Source: Amycolatopsis coloradensis
Lineage (GTDB): Bacteria; Actinomycetota; Actinomycetes; Mycobacteriales; Pseudonocardiaceae
Direction of reading: 5' to 3'
Assembly (NCBI RefSeq): GCF_001953865.1
Contig: NZ_MQUQ01000003.1
Coordinates: forward strand, 13,917-77,916
Length of the DNA: 64,000 nt
Positions 1-7,279 of this stretch are shown piece after piece. The position numbers and the translations under genes were made by a program. The first letter of the stretch is position 1. Every line of letters starts with the position of its first letter. The notes beneath the pieces were generated by a model. It had not been told where the DNA came from, did not search any database, and was given only the letters and a program-made list of their open reading frames with translations.

Positions 1-105
1 GCGCGCAAGACATGCGAGGCACCGAAAAGGTTCGCCATCAACCCAGATAAGACCGACATCCCGAACACAGTCAAAGACGCCATCGAGCCCGCGCTGAAAC
101 CCTGA
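1..105 (+). CDS. C-terminal end of an unidentified protein (partial)
   Basis: Frame 1 is open from the first base and ends at a TGA at 103-105, giving 34 residues that close with NPDKTDIPNTVKDAIEPALKP-like text (Asp/Pro/Lys rich). The composition looks like real protein, and a strong hairpin follows 18 bases after the stop, as expected for the 3' end of a transcript. The start and most of the gene lie left of the window, so no function can be given. Confidence 0.5.
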   Translation, partial: ARKTCEAPKRFAINPDKTDIPNTVKDAIEPALKP

Positions 106-123
106 CGCCTGCCACCTGATCCG

Positions 124-168
124 CGCGCGGGGCCGTCACCCCTCCCCTGGGGTAACCGGTCCCGCGCG
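124..168 (+). terminator. GC-rich hairpin, probable terminator
   Basis: Bases 124-135 pair with 157-168 over 12 bp (one G-U), and an inner stem pairs 138-142 with 149-153. There is no T-tract, as is usual in actinomycetes. It sits between the end of the rightward partial gene (stop at 105) and the end of the leftward helicase gene (419), so it may serve either. Confidence 0.5.
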
Positions 169-418
169 TGGATCCTTCATACCTTCCGGGGCGCGGGGGT
201 CGCCCCCGGTAGCCGCTGTGGACCGTCGGTAACTCCGGTTGAGCGGGGGATGCCAGCGATGACCTCCGCCGCGCCATCCGGCACGGTGGTGGCACCTATG
301 CCCGCCGCCGTAGGCCGCATCGTGCCCGCCTCGGGGCGGGAAGGCGTTTGGCCCATTCCTTGCCTCACAACAGTGATGGGCCGTGTTCCATGGACCGGTA
401 ACTGGCGGGGCCTGTCGG
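169..418. other. Gene-free stretch between convergent genes
   Basis: The ORFs here are antisense or GC-bias frames without a ribosome binding site or recognisable protein. Apart from the hairpin just upstream, I see no feature. Confidence 0.5.
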
Positions 419-1666
419 CTACGCGTCGATGACGGCGTGCAGCAGGGCGCGGGTTTCTGTGTCGGTGGAGTAGAGGACGGTGCCTGCCCTGGCCCGGGTG
501 AGCAGCACGCGGTAGGTGCGGCGCACCCACAGGTCGACGTCGGCCGCTGCCGCGCCGTCGAGGGCGTCGTCGTGGGTGGCGGCGGGATCGGTGACCCATC
601 GGTCGTCTCGCCAGCGCAGGTCGGGCCCGAGGATGACGCCGCCGTAGTCGTACTCGAATCCTTGCGCGCTGTAGACGCTGCCGATCTGGCCGGCGCCCGC
701 GGGGTCGATCGCCCACAACGGCGAGGGCGGCTGCCCGTTGACCGTGCGCTTGCCCTTCACACTCCACGGGCGGCGCCAGTCGCCGATCACGATGTCGCCG
801 ACCAGCGGATTTCCTGGTCTCGCCTCGCTCCACGGCCAGCACAACCCGGCCGTGATCCGGGCGCTCGCGCCGAGGTCGGTCTTCGCGCGCAGCAGCTGCT
901 CCAGCTCGCCTGAGCTGTCGGCCACTCGCAGCTCGAACCGCGGCGCGGGTTCTTCGCCTGGGTTCCATGAGGTCGGCAGGCAGGGTGCGTCGTCGAGGCC
1001 GAGAAGCCGACGGACCCAGCTGTCGTAGCGGACGCTGCGGTGGCGGTGCTGGCTCGTCAGCTCGGTGGCGTGCACAGTGGCGCCGCCGGCCTGGGCGGCG
1101 GACGCGAGGTAGTCGCGGGTGCCGAGCTGGCCGGGGCGGATCGCCTGGTCCTCATCGAGGAGGAACACCACGACGCGGGCGGCCTCGAGCAACTGTGCGG
1201 CCTGCGTCCGGTCGCTGCGGCGTGAGGCGGGCGTGTAGCGGGTGTTCGAGGTGGTCCGGAGCTGGTGCGCGTCGTCGCACACCAGCAGATCCAGGCTGTC
1301 CGGTTCGGCGGCGGTGCCGAAGTATTGGAACAGCTTCTGGGTGACGCGGGAGCCGTATCCGGCGGTCTTGCGCAGCGCCGTGGTGAACGACTGCGAGCCG
1401 GTGGCGTGCCGGGCCCGGTAGCCGGCGCGCACAGCCTCGCCGAGCAGAGTCAACGCGAGGGCGCTCTTGCCCGTGCCCGCGGCGCCGGCCACCACCACCA
1501 CCACCGCCCTCACCCCGTCCTCGCCGGCGAGGCACCGCCGCACGTGGTCGAGGACGGTTCGCTGATCGTCGGACAGGGCGAAGGCGTCGGCGTGGGTGAG
1601 CGAGCGGGCCGCGAGGTCGAACAGGGTGGGCGCCGCGGAGCGTGAGGGGGATCCGGCGGTCGGCAT
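419..1666 (-). CDS. DUF2075-type P-loop helicase/NTPase
   Basis: This 415-residue protein has a Walker A box GAAGTGKS near residue 65, a Walker B-like LLVCDDAH, a motif III-like LLDEDQAI, and helicase-type C-terminal blocks (GSVYSAQGFEYDYGG, then YRVLLTRAR). This order matches the DUF2075/superfamily 1-like ATPases that stand alone or are fused to nuclease domains; no nuclease motif is visible here. It likely uses ATP to act on nucleic acid. The start at 1666 is preceded by AGGAGGACC-like sequence. It is the last leftward gene of the cassette. The domain call is fairly sure, the cellular role is not. Confidence 0.8.
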   Translation of the reverse strand: MPTAGSPSRSAAPTLFDLAARSLTHADAFALSDDQRTVLDHVRRCLAGEDGVRAVVVVVAGAAGTGKSALALTLLGEAVRAGYRARHATGSQSFTTALRKTAGYGSRVTQKLFQYFGTAAEPDSLDLLVCDDAHQLRTTSNTRYTPASRRSDRTQAAQLLEAARVVVFLLDEDQAIRPGQLGTRDYLASAAQAGGATVHATELTSQHRHRSVRYDSWVRRLLGLDDAPCLPTSWNPGEEPAPRFELRVADSSGELEQLLRAKTDLGASARITAGLCWPWSEARPGNPLVGDIVIGDWRRPWSVKGKRTVNGQPPSPLWAIDPAGAGQIGSVYSAQGFEYDYGGVILGPDLRWRDDRWVTDPAATHDDALDGAAAADVDLWVRRTYRVLLTRARAGTVLYSTDTETRALLHAVIDA

Positions 1667-2044
1667 GACGAGTAGGTCCTCCTCGTTGCGGCGTTAAACG
1701 TGTGCCAGGGTCTCAGGACTCCGCCAGGCCTGTGTGGAGGTGTCCCTCGGGCGAGCGGCGCCGGGACGGAAGCACGATGCCGCGACGCATCCCAGGACAC
1801 GCTGTGGTGATCAAGATTGCAGCCGAAGGAGGCGACCTCCCAGTCCCGCGGGCCAGTGGCGCTCGTCGTTGGTGGCGTCCCGCTCGGTGGCTGGAAACCG
1901 ATCACGCCGGGTTCCTCAATCAGGTCGGGTGGCGCGGCCGGGTGCACGTCAACCCTCGGATTTCTCGAGACCGTCGATGCCCGCAGGCGAGCCCAGGCTG
2001 CTGGTGAAGTGTGGTCATCGCGGCTCTCCTTCGACAGTCGTGTC
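1667..2044. other. Gene-free stretch upstream of the helicase
   Basis: About 380 bases separate the helicase start from the stop of the next upstream leftward gene. Several overlapping frames are open, but none has good codon use or a ribosome binding site. It probably carries the promoter of the helicase gene. Confidence 0.4.
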
Positions 2045-2374
2045 CTAGTCGGTCGAAGTCCGGTGGCCGGGGCGGATCCAGCGGTGCGCGACCGGATCCC
2101 AGGTGGCGGTCGACATCAGGCGATTAAGGTCGGGGAGACCGTCCCCGTAGGTCCAGCCGTACTCGAAGCACTCGGCCGCGCCAGGCCATCGCCCAGACCA
2201 GGTGTCTTTCGCGCACAGGCACGTTTCGTCGTGGCCTGTGCGCTGCAGCCCGGTGGCCAGGCAGCGAGCCACGGGACACCACTTGCGGTGGACGCGGCCG
2301 ATCTTGGCGTGGCAGCGGGGACAGGACGGTTCCAGCGGTGGCATATCTGACCCGATGGCGGGCGGTGTGGTCAT
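2045..2374 (-). CDS. Small Cys-rich protein (possible zinc ribbon)
   Basis: The 109-residue product begins with a CPRCHAKIGRVHRKWCPVA-type block (CxxC ... C) and has further Cys residues around 40-50, so metal binding is plausible. The remainder is Trp/Gly/Asp rich with no known domain. It overlaps the upstream gene by four bases (start 2374, upstream stop 2371), so the two are translationally coupled. Function unknown. Confidence 0.6.
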   Translation of the reverse strand: MTTPPAIGSDMPPLEPSCPRCHAKIGRVHRKWCPVARCLATGLQRTGHDETCLCAKDTWSGRWPGAAECFEYGWTYGDGLPDLNRLMSTATWDPVAHRWIRPGHRTSTD

Positions 2375-2718
2375 GCCGACCTCCCGGCAGGATTGTGCTG
2401 GTTTTTGAGGTACTCGTTCCAGGGCCGGGTCTCGGCACTGATGTAGGTGTCGTGCAGGGGCACGTCAGGGTTTGCGCGCAGTTGGCGGTGGGCGAGGACC
2501 AGTCCGGCTCCGGCGGTGATGGCCTCGGCGAGGCGCAGGTGCATGCGCGCCCAGTCGAGGCAGCGCCGGTATTCATCTTGGTCGTGCGCGCGGCTGCTGA
2601 GCGTTGGGTAGATCTCGCGGGCGTGGGCGAAGAGGGCCTCGGCGGCGGCGCAGTGCTCGGCGGCGCTACGCGGCTCTGTCGCGGTGCACGGGTCGGCAGG
2701 TGCGGTGTTCGATGACAT
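2371..2718 (-). CDS. Hypothetical helical protein
   Basis: The ATG at 2718 is chosen because GAAGGAGAAG lies just before it; the reading frame stays open further upstream, but in an unlikely composition. The 115-residue product is Ala/Glu/Arg rich and predicted helical, with a segment rich in HCAAAEALFAHAREIYP that resembles actinobacterial plasmid and phage hypotheticals. No catalytic motif is seen. It overlaps the next gene downstream by four bases. Confidence 0.6.
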   Translation of the reverse strand: MSSNTAPADPCTATEPRSAAEHCAAAEALFAHAREIYPTLSSRAHDQDEYRRCLDWARMHLRLAEAITAGAGLVLAHRQLRANPDVPLHDTYISAETRPWNEYLKNQHNPAGRSA

Positions 2719-2756
2719 TGGCGTCTTCTCCTTCGGGGTGGCTGGAACGTGGGGGG

Positions 2757-3563
2757 TCAGAACGCGGCGACTACCGCGCGGGTGCGCGGATCCGCAAGCA
2801 TCGGGTGCGTGGTGTGGCGGCCGTCGTCGGCGATGAGCACGCGTACACCGAAGCGGGGCGGCCCGCCGAGGGGATCGGTCCATCCGTAGAGGGCGGGCAG
2901 CGTCGATAAGGCGTGCGCGGTGGCGTCGGCGGCGGGATCGCTGTCGCGGTAGCCGGAGATCTCGATTTCCAGCTCCACCGCCGTCTCGTCGGTGGTGACG
3001 GCGTAGCGCAAGTGCGGTGGCAGCTGTGCCCGGAGCTCGGTGAGGGCGCTGGGTGCACCGGGTACAGGTGGCCCGGTGAGGTCTGTCAGGATCCGCAGCC
3101 CGAGCTGGGGCAGGTCGTGGAGGCAGGTGTCGCCCAGCAGCGGGCCGTAGCGGCGGGTGGTGGTGTCGGCGGCGTCGATCCCGGTGTATCCGCAGCTGTC
3201 GCGCATAGGCGGGAACACCAACGGTGTCTCATCCGGTCCGGGCGGGATGTACTCGTCGGCGCGCAGCGACCACCGGTCACCCCGTCTCGCGGTCCACACC
3301 GCGCCGGTGTCGAACGCGTGGACATAGTCGGTGCCGTGGCTGGTGGGCCAAGGCCACGCATGGTTGCCGAGGGTCACCTCGCCGGCCTCGTGGATCTCGG
3401 CGGTGCGCAGGAAAAGAGCGACGAGGGTGATGAACCCGCCCGCGGACCGGGCGCGCGTGATCTCGTGGAGCCAGCGGCCGTCCCAGCTGGCCAGACGGAC
3501 CGAGCCGAGCCAGTCGGCGTCCGCGCCGCGCCCGAGGTAGAAGTCGTGCGTCGTGCTGCTCAT
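2757..3563 (-). CDS. DFYLGxG family protein, long form
   Basis: The first ~120 of 268 residues belong to a family repeated four times in this cluster: an N-terminal DFYLGRGADADWLGSV, a central AWPWPTSHGTDYVHAF, and an aromatic region after it. The C-terminal half is a separate domain found in none of the short copies. The family recurs as hypothetical proteins on actinobacterial plasmids and prophages as far as I recall; no function is known to me. It overlaps the next upstream gene by four bases (ATGA). Confidence 0.7.
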   Translation of the reverse strand: MSSTTHDFYLGRGADADWLGSVRLASWDGRWLHEITRARSAGGFITLVALFLRTAEIHEAGEVTLGNHAWPWPTSHGTDYVHAFDTGAVWTARRGDRWSLRADEYIPPGPDETPLVFPPMRDSCGYTGIDAADTTTRRYGPLLGDTCLHDLPQLGLRILTDLTGPPVPGAPSALTELRAQLPPHLRYAVTTDETAVELEIEISGYRDSDPAADATAHALSTLPALYGWTDPLGGPPRFGVRVLIADDGRHTTHPMLADPRTRAVVAAF

Positions 3564-4042
3564 CGGGTGTCACCGCCGATGATGGGCATCTCGGCGGGTT
3601 TCTTCCGCATCAGCGGCAGCGGCACCGACGGCGGCGCGGCCGGATCACGCAGCCACGCGTACAGGTCCGGCGGGCCGAGCGGGTCGTCCCCGCCTTCGGG
3701 AAACCAGGGGTCGTGCGGGTCGATGCGGTGCCAGCGGACACCACCGCCCACCGTGACGAACACTGCCTCGTCGAAGGTGATGATCCAGGTGCTGTTGTGG
3801 CTGGAGTACCACGGCCACGGCCAGCCGAGCCCGCGCCGGTACGCGTGACCGAGCCGTTCGTCCTCCCAGATATCGAAGGTGTCGGCCAGCGCCGCGCGGA
3901 ACGTCGCCTCGTCGGTCGCGGTCACCGCCAGCCGCAAAGGTGGGACTGCGAGGAAGTTCTCGGGATAGCACTCCCCGTGCAGGGAGCCGATCCACTCGGC
4001 GGCCTCGCCGCGTCCGAGGTAGAAGTCGGTGGTGCTCGACAT
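3560..4042 (-). CDS. DFYLGxG family protein, short form
   Basis: The 160-residue product starts TDFYLGRGEAAEWIGSL and carries LGWPWPWYSSHNSTWIITFD followed by GGGVRWHRIDP and a Pro-rich tail. It aligns by eye along its full length with the products of 4349-4792 and with the N-terminal halves of 2757-3563 and 4792-5745. The Trp density is striking and suggests a compact aromatic core or a carbohydrate-facing surface, but that is inference. The ATG follows GGAGGACCTGGCG. Confidence 0.7.
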   Translation of the reverse strand: MSSTTDFYLGRGEAAEWIGSLHGECYPENFLAVPPLRLAVTATDEATFRAALADTFDIWEDERLGHAYRRGLGWPWPWYSSHNSTWIITFDEAVFVTVGGGVRWHRIDPHDPWFPEGGDDPLGPPDLYAWLRDPAAPPSVPLPLMRKKPAEMPIIGGDTR

Positions 4043-4055
4043 CGCCAGGTCCTCC

Positions 4056-4274
4056 TTAACGTGACGGCGCAGTGCGGTTCCGGCTCACTGGCACCGGGAC
4101 GCAGGCGTACGGATCGGGCGGCGGGTACGGAGGCTCCTCGTCGTGGTGCCGGGCGTCCCGGTCACGGGCGGCGGCGCGGTCCAGGACATAGGCGAGCACG
4201 ACCACCGGGGTCCACGGTCCCGGCAGGACCACGGCCAACACTGTCCACAAGAGACGGTTCTTCCTGTCTTGCAT
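4056..4274 (-). CDS. Small membrane protein
   Basis: The ATG at 4274 is preferred over the one 15 bases upstream because GCGAGGAGAACTG sits directly before it. The 72-residue product has one hydrophobic segment (LLWTVLAVVLPGPWTPVVVLAYVL, residues ~8-31) and a charged, Pro-rich C-terminal tail, so it is probably a single-pass membrane protein. It lies between two paralog genes and may belong to their unit. Confidence 0.55.
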   Translation of the reverse strand: MQDRKNRLLWTVLAVVLPGPWTPVVVLAYVLDRAAARDRDARHHDEEPPYPPPDPYACVPVPVSRNRTAPSR

Positions 4275-4348
4275 CAGTTCTCCTCGCATTCGTTAGTTGG
4301 CGCGGGAAATGGAGGCTTTCTGTCACGGGCAGGCACTCAGGACAGCTG

Positions 4349-4792
4349 TCAGCGCGGCCGTGGACGGAAGGTCGGGAGCCGAAGCGTGGGCGGCGCGCCC
4401 GGGTCGCACAGCCATCTAGCGAAGTCCTGCGGGCCGCACCGCAACGGCGGGCGCGGATCGTCGGGATCCAGGCGGTGCCAGCGGTAACCGCCGCCCGCCG
4501 TCATGTGCGCGGCACCGTCGTAGTGGGTGATGATCCAGTCGTTGCGGTGGCTGGTATCCCAGTCCCAGGGCCACCCGTTGCGGGGCTCGTGTGCCGCGCC
4601 GAGTCCCTTGACGGCCCACATCAGCAGCAGGTCTCGCACCGCCGTCCGGTAGGCAGTGGGCTGTCTCGCGGTCAGCACGGCTCGGCCGTGGGGGTCTTTG
4701 AGGAGGTTGTCGGGGTGGCAGGCGAACTGCAGGGAACCGAGCCACGTCGCCGATGGTCCGGTGCCGAGGTAGAAGTCGGTGCGCGTGACCAT
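4349..4792 (-). CDS. DFYLGxG family protein, short form
   Basis: The ATG at 4792 overlaps the upstream TGA by one base (TGATG). The 147-residue product has the family marks: TDFYLGTGPSATWLGSL, NGWPWDWDTSHRNDWIITHY, GGGYRWHRLDPDDPRPP and a Pro-rich end. It is closest in layout to 3560-4042. Function unknown. Confidence 0.7.
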   Translation of the reverse strand: MVTRTDFYLGTGPSATWLGSLQFACHPDNLLKDPHGRAVLTARQPTAYRTAVRDLLLMWAVKGLGAAHEPRNGWPWDWDTSHRNDWIITHYDGAAHMTAGGGYRWHRLDPDDPRPPLRCGPQDFARWLCDPGAPPTLRLPTFRPRPR

Positions 4793-5745
4793 CACGATGC
4801 CCTCTCCCTGGTCGCGGTTGGCTTCGTGAACTGTCCGGTCTGGCGCGGGCATGCCGACGTGTGGCCGACGCCGTACCTCGATTCGGGTGGGCAGGCAACG
4901 AGGTGGCCATCGGTCCGCGCACCGAGGACACGGCCGAGGGACACCAGATCGATGACGTCCGCCAGTGGCACCTCGCGACCGCAGTCCGGGCACGGCCCCA
5001 GGACACGCAGGGCGTCCCCTCTGCCACTGAATGAGGTGAATCGATAGTCGGTGCCGTCGTCGGTGATGGTCACGCGAAACCAGCGCCACCCACCGTGTAT
5101 CCGGTCGGGATCGTCGGTGACCGTCACCGCCGATTGCACGACCCCGAACGTCTCGGCCACGTCGCGGACCAGCTCGCGCCGACAGGTATCGCGCTCGAAG
5201 TCATGAGGGCGGAGATCGAATTCGGGATCCTGGCGGCGGGCCCGGTCGACCGCGTCGCACGCGCGTCCCGCGAGAGTGCTGGCCCCGCCCGCCCTGGCAG
5301 CGGACGGCACGCGGCCGAGGGTGATGTTCTGCCAGTCGTTCTCGGCGTCGTCGATGCTGGGGCGGCCCTCGGGAAGGTACAGGACCCGGCCGCCGTCGAA
5401 GGTGTACGAGCTGCCAACAAGTAGGTCCGAACGCCACCACTTATCCAGCGTTCCGAGTTCGTCGTCGCAGCCGGATACCGCCAGTCCGAATCCACTCAGC
5501 GTCCACGCCTCGGCCAGGTTGTCCAGCGCGATCAGGAAATCGGGCTCGGTGGTAGCGGTCAGGAACTCGCGTCCGACGGGAAGTGCCGCGACGGTCGCGG
5601 GGTCGGCCACCCTGTCCGGCCACGCGGATCCGAGATAGCCGCACAACACGGCTTCCGGGCCCGTACCGATGAAGACCTCGGCCCGGGAAGAGTCGTAGAA
5701 ATCGCCGGGGCGCAAACGTGAGACGACAGTGGTCATCGAGGTCAT
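4792..5745 (-). CDS. DFYLGxG family protein, divergent with C-terminal Cys motif
   Basis: The 317-residue protein has a diverged family N-terminus (EVFIGTGPEAVLCGYLGSAW) and an internal NDWQNITLGRVP stretch. Its C-terminal part carries a CPDCGREVPLADVIDLVSLG segment and a further Cys (VACPPESRYG), suggesting a zinc-binding module. It is the most diverged of the four tandem copies. Start at 5745 with an upstream gene stop at 5742, so ATGA overlap. Confidence 0.65.
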   Translation of the reverse strand: MTSMTTVVSRLRPGDFYDSSRAEVFIGTGPEAVLCGYLGSAWPDRVADPATVAALPVGREFLTATTEPDFLIALDNLAEAWTLSGFGLAVSGCDDELGTLDKWWRSDLLVGSSYTFDGGRVLYLPEGRPSIDDAENDWQNITLGRVPSAARAGGASTLAGRACDAVDRARRQDPEFDLRPHDFERDTCRRELVRDVAETFGVVQSAVTVTDDPDRIHGGWRWFRVTITDDGTDYRFTSFSGRGDALRVLGPCPDCGREVPLADVIDLVSLGRVLGARTDGHLVACPPESRYGVGHTSACPRQTGQFTKPTATRERAS

Positions 5746-6389
5746 TTCGTCTCCTGGGTTTCCGTTGGCGTGGACAGTGCGGTGGTGGCGTCATCGGCAC
5801 GGAGTGCCTGTGCGAGCGCGGGAATGCGGGCGAGCGCGTCGTCGACCGGCATGGTCAAACTGATGCTCATGCGGTCATCGCCCCTGTAATAGACGGCGAC
5901 GGACCCGCACGCCAGTAAGAACTGGCCTTCCAGTTGCGCAGTGATCCGGTCGCGGGCCTCGCGTGCCCGCTCACGGGCTTTGTCTCGTTCACGCCGGGTG
6001 GCGCGGGCGTGGTCGATCCACTGGCGGAAAGCCGGGAGAAGCCTTTGCTGGATGCGGGTCGCGACCTCGGTGGCAGGGGTGCCGACGGTGAACGTGGCGG
6101 TGGGATACTCGTCATCGTTCCGCCACGTGAAGGCTTCCCGAAGGTCTGCCGGAACAGGCCCGGGTACGAGTGTGTAGCGCCACGACCCCGGCTCCTGCAC
6201 CGCGAGGAAGCCGAGATGGATACCGGTGGCCAAGCACAGGATGTCGGCGACTTCGTCGAAGTCACGGCCGCGCCCGACCGTCCAGTGCCCCGGTAGCGCG
6301 GTCGCGACCTCGATCGCGGCGAGAGCTACCCGATCTTTCTTGAAGACGCGTGCCGGTTCGTCGATCGGCGAGGTCGTAGCCGTGGTCAT
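5742..6389 (-). CDS. Hypothetical protein with a charged coiled-coil-like region
   Basis: The ATG at 6389 overlaps the upstream stop (6386-6388) by the usual four bases; longer in-frame starts run through the neighbouring gene and are rejected. The 215-residue product has a globular first half (HWTVGRGRDFDEVADILCLA) and an Arg/Glu/Ala-rich helical stretch around residues 125-155 that could form a coiled coil. No known family recognised. Confidence 0.6.
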   Translation of the reverse strand: MTTATTSPIDEPARVFKKDRVALAAIEVATALPGHWTVGRGRDFDEVADILCLATGIHLGFLAVQEPGSWRYTLVPGPVPADLREAFTWRNDDEYPTATFTVGTPATEVATRIQQRLLPAFRQWIDHARATRRERDKARERAREARDRITAQLEGQFLLACGSVAVYYRGDDRMSISLTMPVDDALARIPALAQALRADDATTALSTPTETQETK

Positions 6390-6937
6390 GACTGAGATTC
6401 CTTTTCGTTGTCCCGTGCGGTGTGTGGCGCGGTGGCGGCGTAGAGGCAGTGGGTGCGGTGGGCGGGGTCGCCGTGGAATTCGATGGTTGCGGTGTCGAAG
6501 AAGTGGTGCTCGGGCTCGGGGTCGAGGTGCGCGCCGAGGCTGGCGAGGCCGGCGACTCGCGTGACCGGGACCCGCGGTGCCTCGCAGGCTAGGCACGGGC
6601 CGAGTAACAGCCAGGTCCACATGACGAATCCGGTCACGTCGGGAATGAAGTACCAGGGGCGGCCGTCGCTGGTGACCTCGATGAGGTCACCGGGGCTGGT
6701 ACTGGCTGCGATGCCGTAGCGGCGGTCGGGGTCGTCCCGCACGATCACGGACTCGACACTGACGTCGAGCGCGACCGCGAGATGGGTAGTGGTGATCGCG
6801 CGGCGATTCCACGAGGACGGGATGGTGTCGCGGTGGGCGAAGGCGCGCGGGTCGATGGCGCGCTGACGGCGGGCGACGGTGATCGCGCGTTCTGCCAGCG
6901 AAGCGGATGTGTCGTCGTGTGTTTCGTTGGTGGCCAT
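6386..6937 (-). CDS. Hypothetical protein
   Basis: The start at 6937 shares its A with the upstream TAA (TAATG). The 183-residue product is not one I recognise: the middle reads VIVRDDPDRRYGIAASTSPG and GRPWYFIPDVTGFVMWTWLL, followed by CLACEAPRVPVTRVAGLASLG. That arrangement (CxxC, then 'VADLxSLG') mirrors the C-terminus of 4792-5745 (CPDCGREVPLADVIDLVSLG), so the two share a domain. Confidence 0.6.
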   Translation of the reverse strand: MATNETHDDTSASLAERAITVARRQRAIDPRAFAHRDTIPSSWNRRAITTTHLAVALDVSVESVIVRDDPDRRYGIAASTSPGDLIEVTSDGRPWYFIPDVTGFVMWTWLLLGPCLACEAPRVPVTRVAGLASLGAHLDPEPEHHFFDTATIEFHGDPAHRTHCLYAATAPHTARDNEKESQS

Positions 6938-7191
6938 TACGACCACCTCAACGCGTCGGCGGCGGGCGCGGGCACATACCCGACCTGTTCGCCCGCACCG
7001 AGCCACACCACGGGCTGGTCGCTATTGGCGGGACTATCGCCGTCGGCATTGCCCGGGGTGCACGCAACCCGCGCGAGAAGGTTCTCCAGGGGATAGTCGG
7101 GTTGTGTCGCGAGCCGTACCGGGGCGGCGGGGTCGTATCGGTCGAGGGCGGCGATCAGCTCGCCCACGGTGGCGATGGTGGTGTCGGCCAT
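6937..7191 (-). CDS. Small conserved hypothetical protein
   Basis: The 84-residue product starts MADTTIATVGELIAALDRYD, a layout common in small phage and plasmid hypotheticals where 'xxVGELIxxLxxxDPxxPVRLA' is followed by a C-terminal sheet. A GGAGATGAC motif precedes the ATG at 7191. It is translationally coupled to 6386-6937. Function unknown. Confidence 0.6.
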   Translation of the reverse strand: MADTTIATVGELIAALDRYDPAAPVRLATQPDYPLENLLARVACTPGNADGDSPANSDQPVVWLGAGEQVGYVPAPAADALRWS

Positions 7192-7279
7192 CGGTAAGTC
7201 ATCTCCAAGTCTCGGTGTGGGCCCGGGCGGGGCGGAGGTGAGGGGGAGGGTGTCCGCCCCGCCCGGGGTCTGGGGGTGG

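Noticed and set aside
177..968. A 263-codon leftward ORF overlapping the helicase
   Set aside because: It is an out-of-frame shadow of the DUF2075 gene with an Arg-rich composition.
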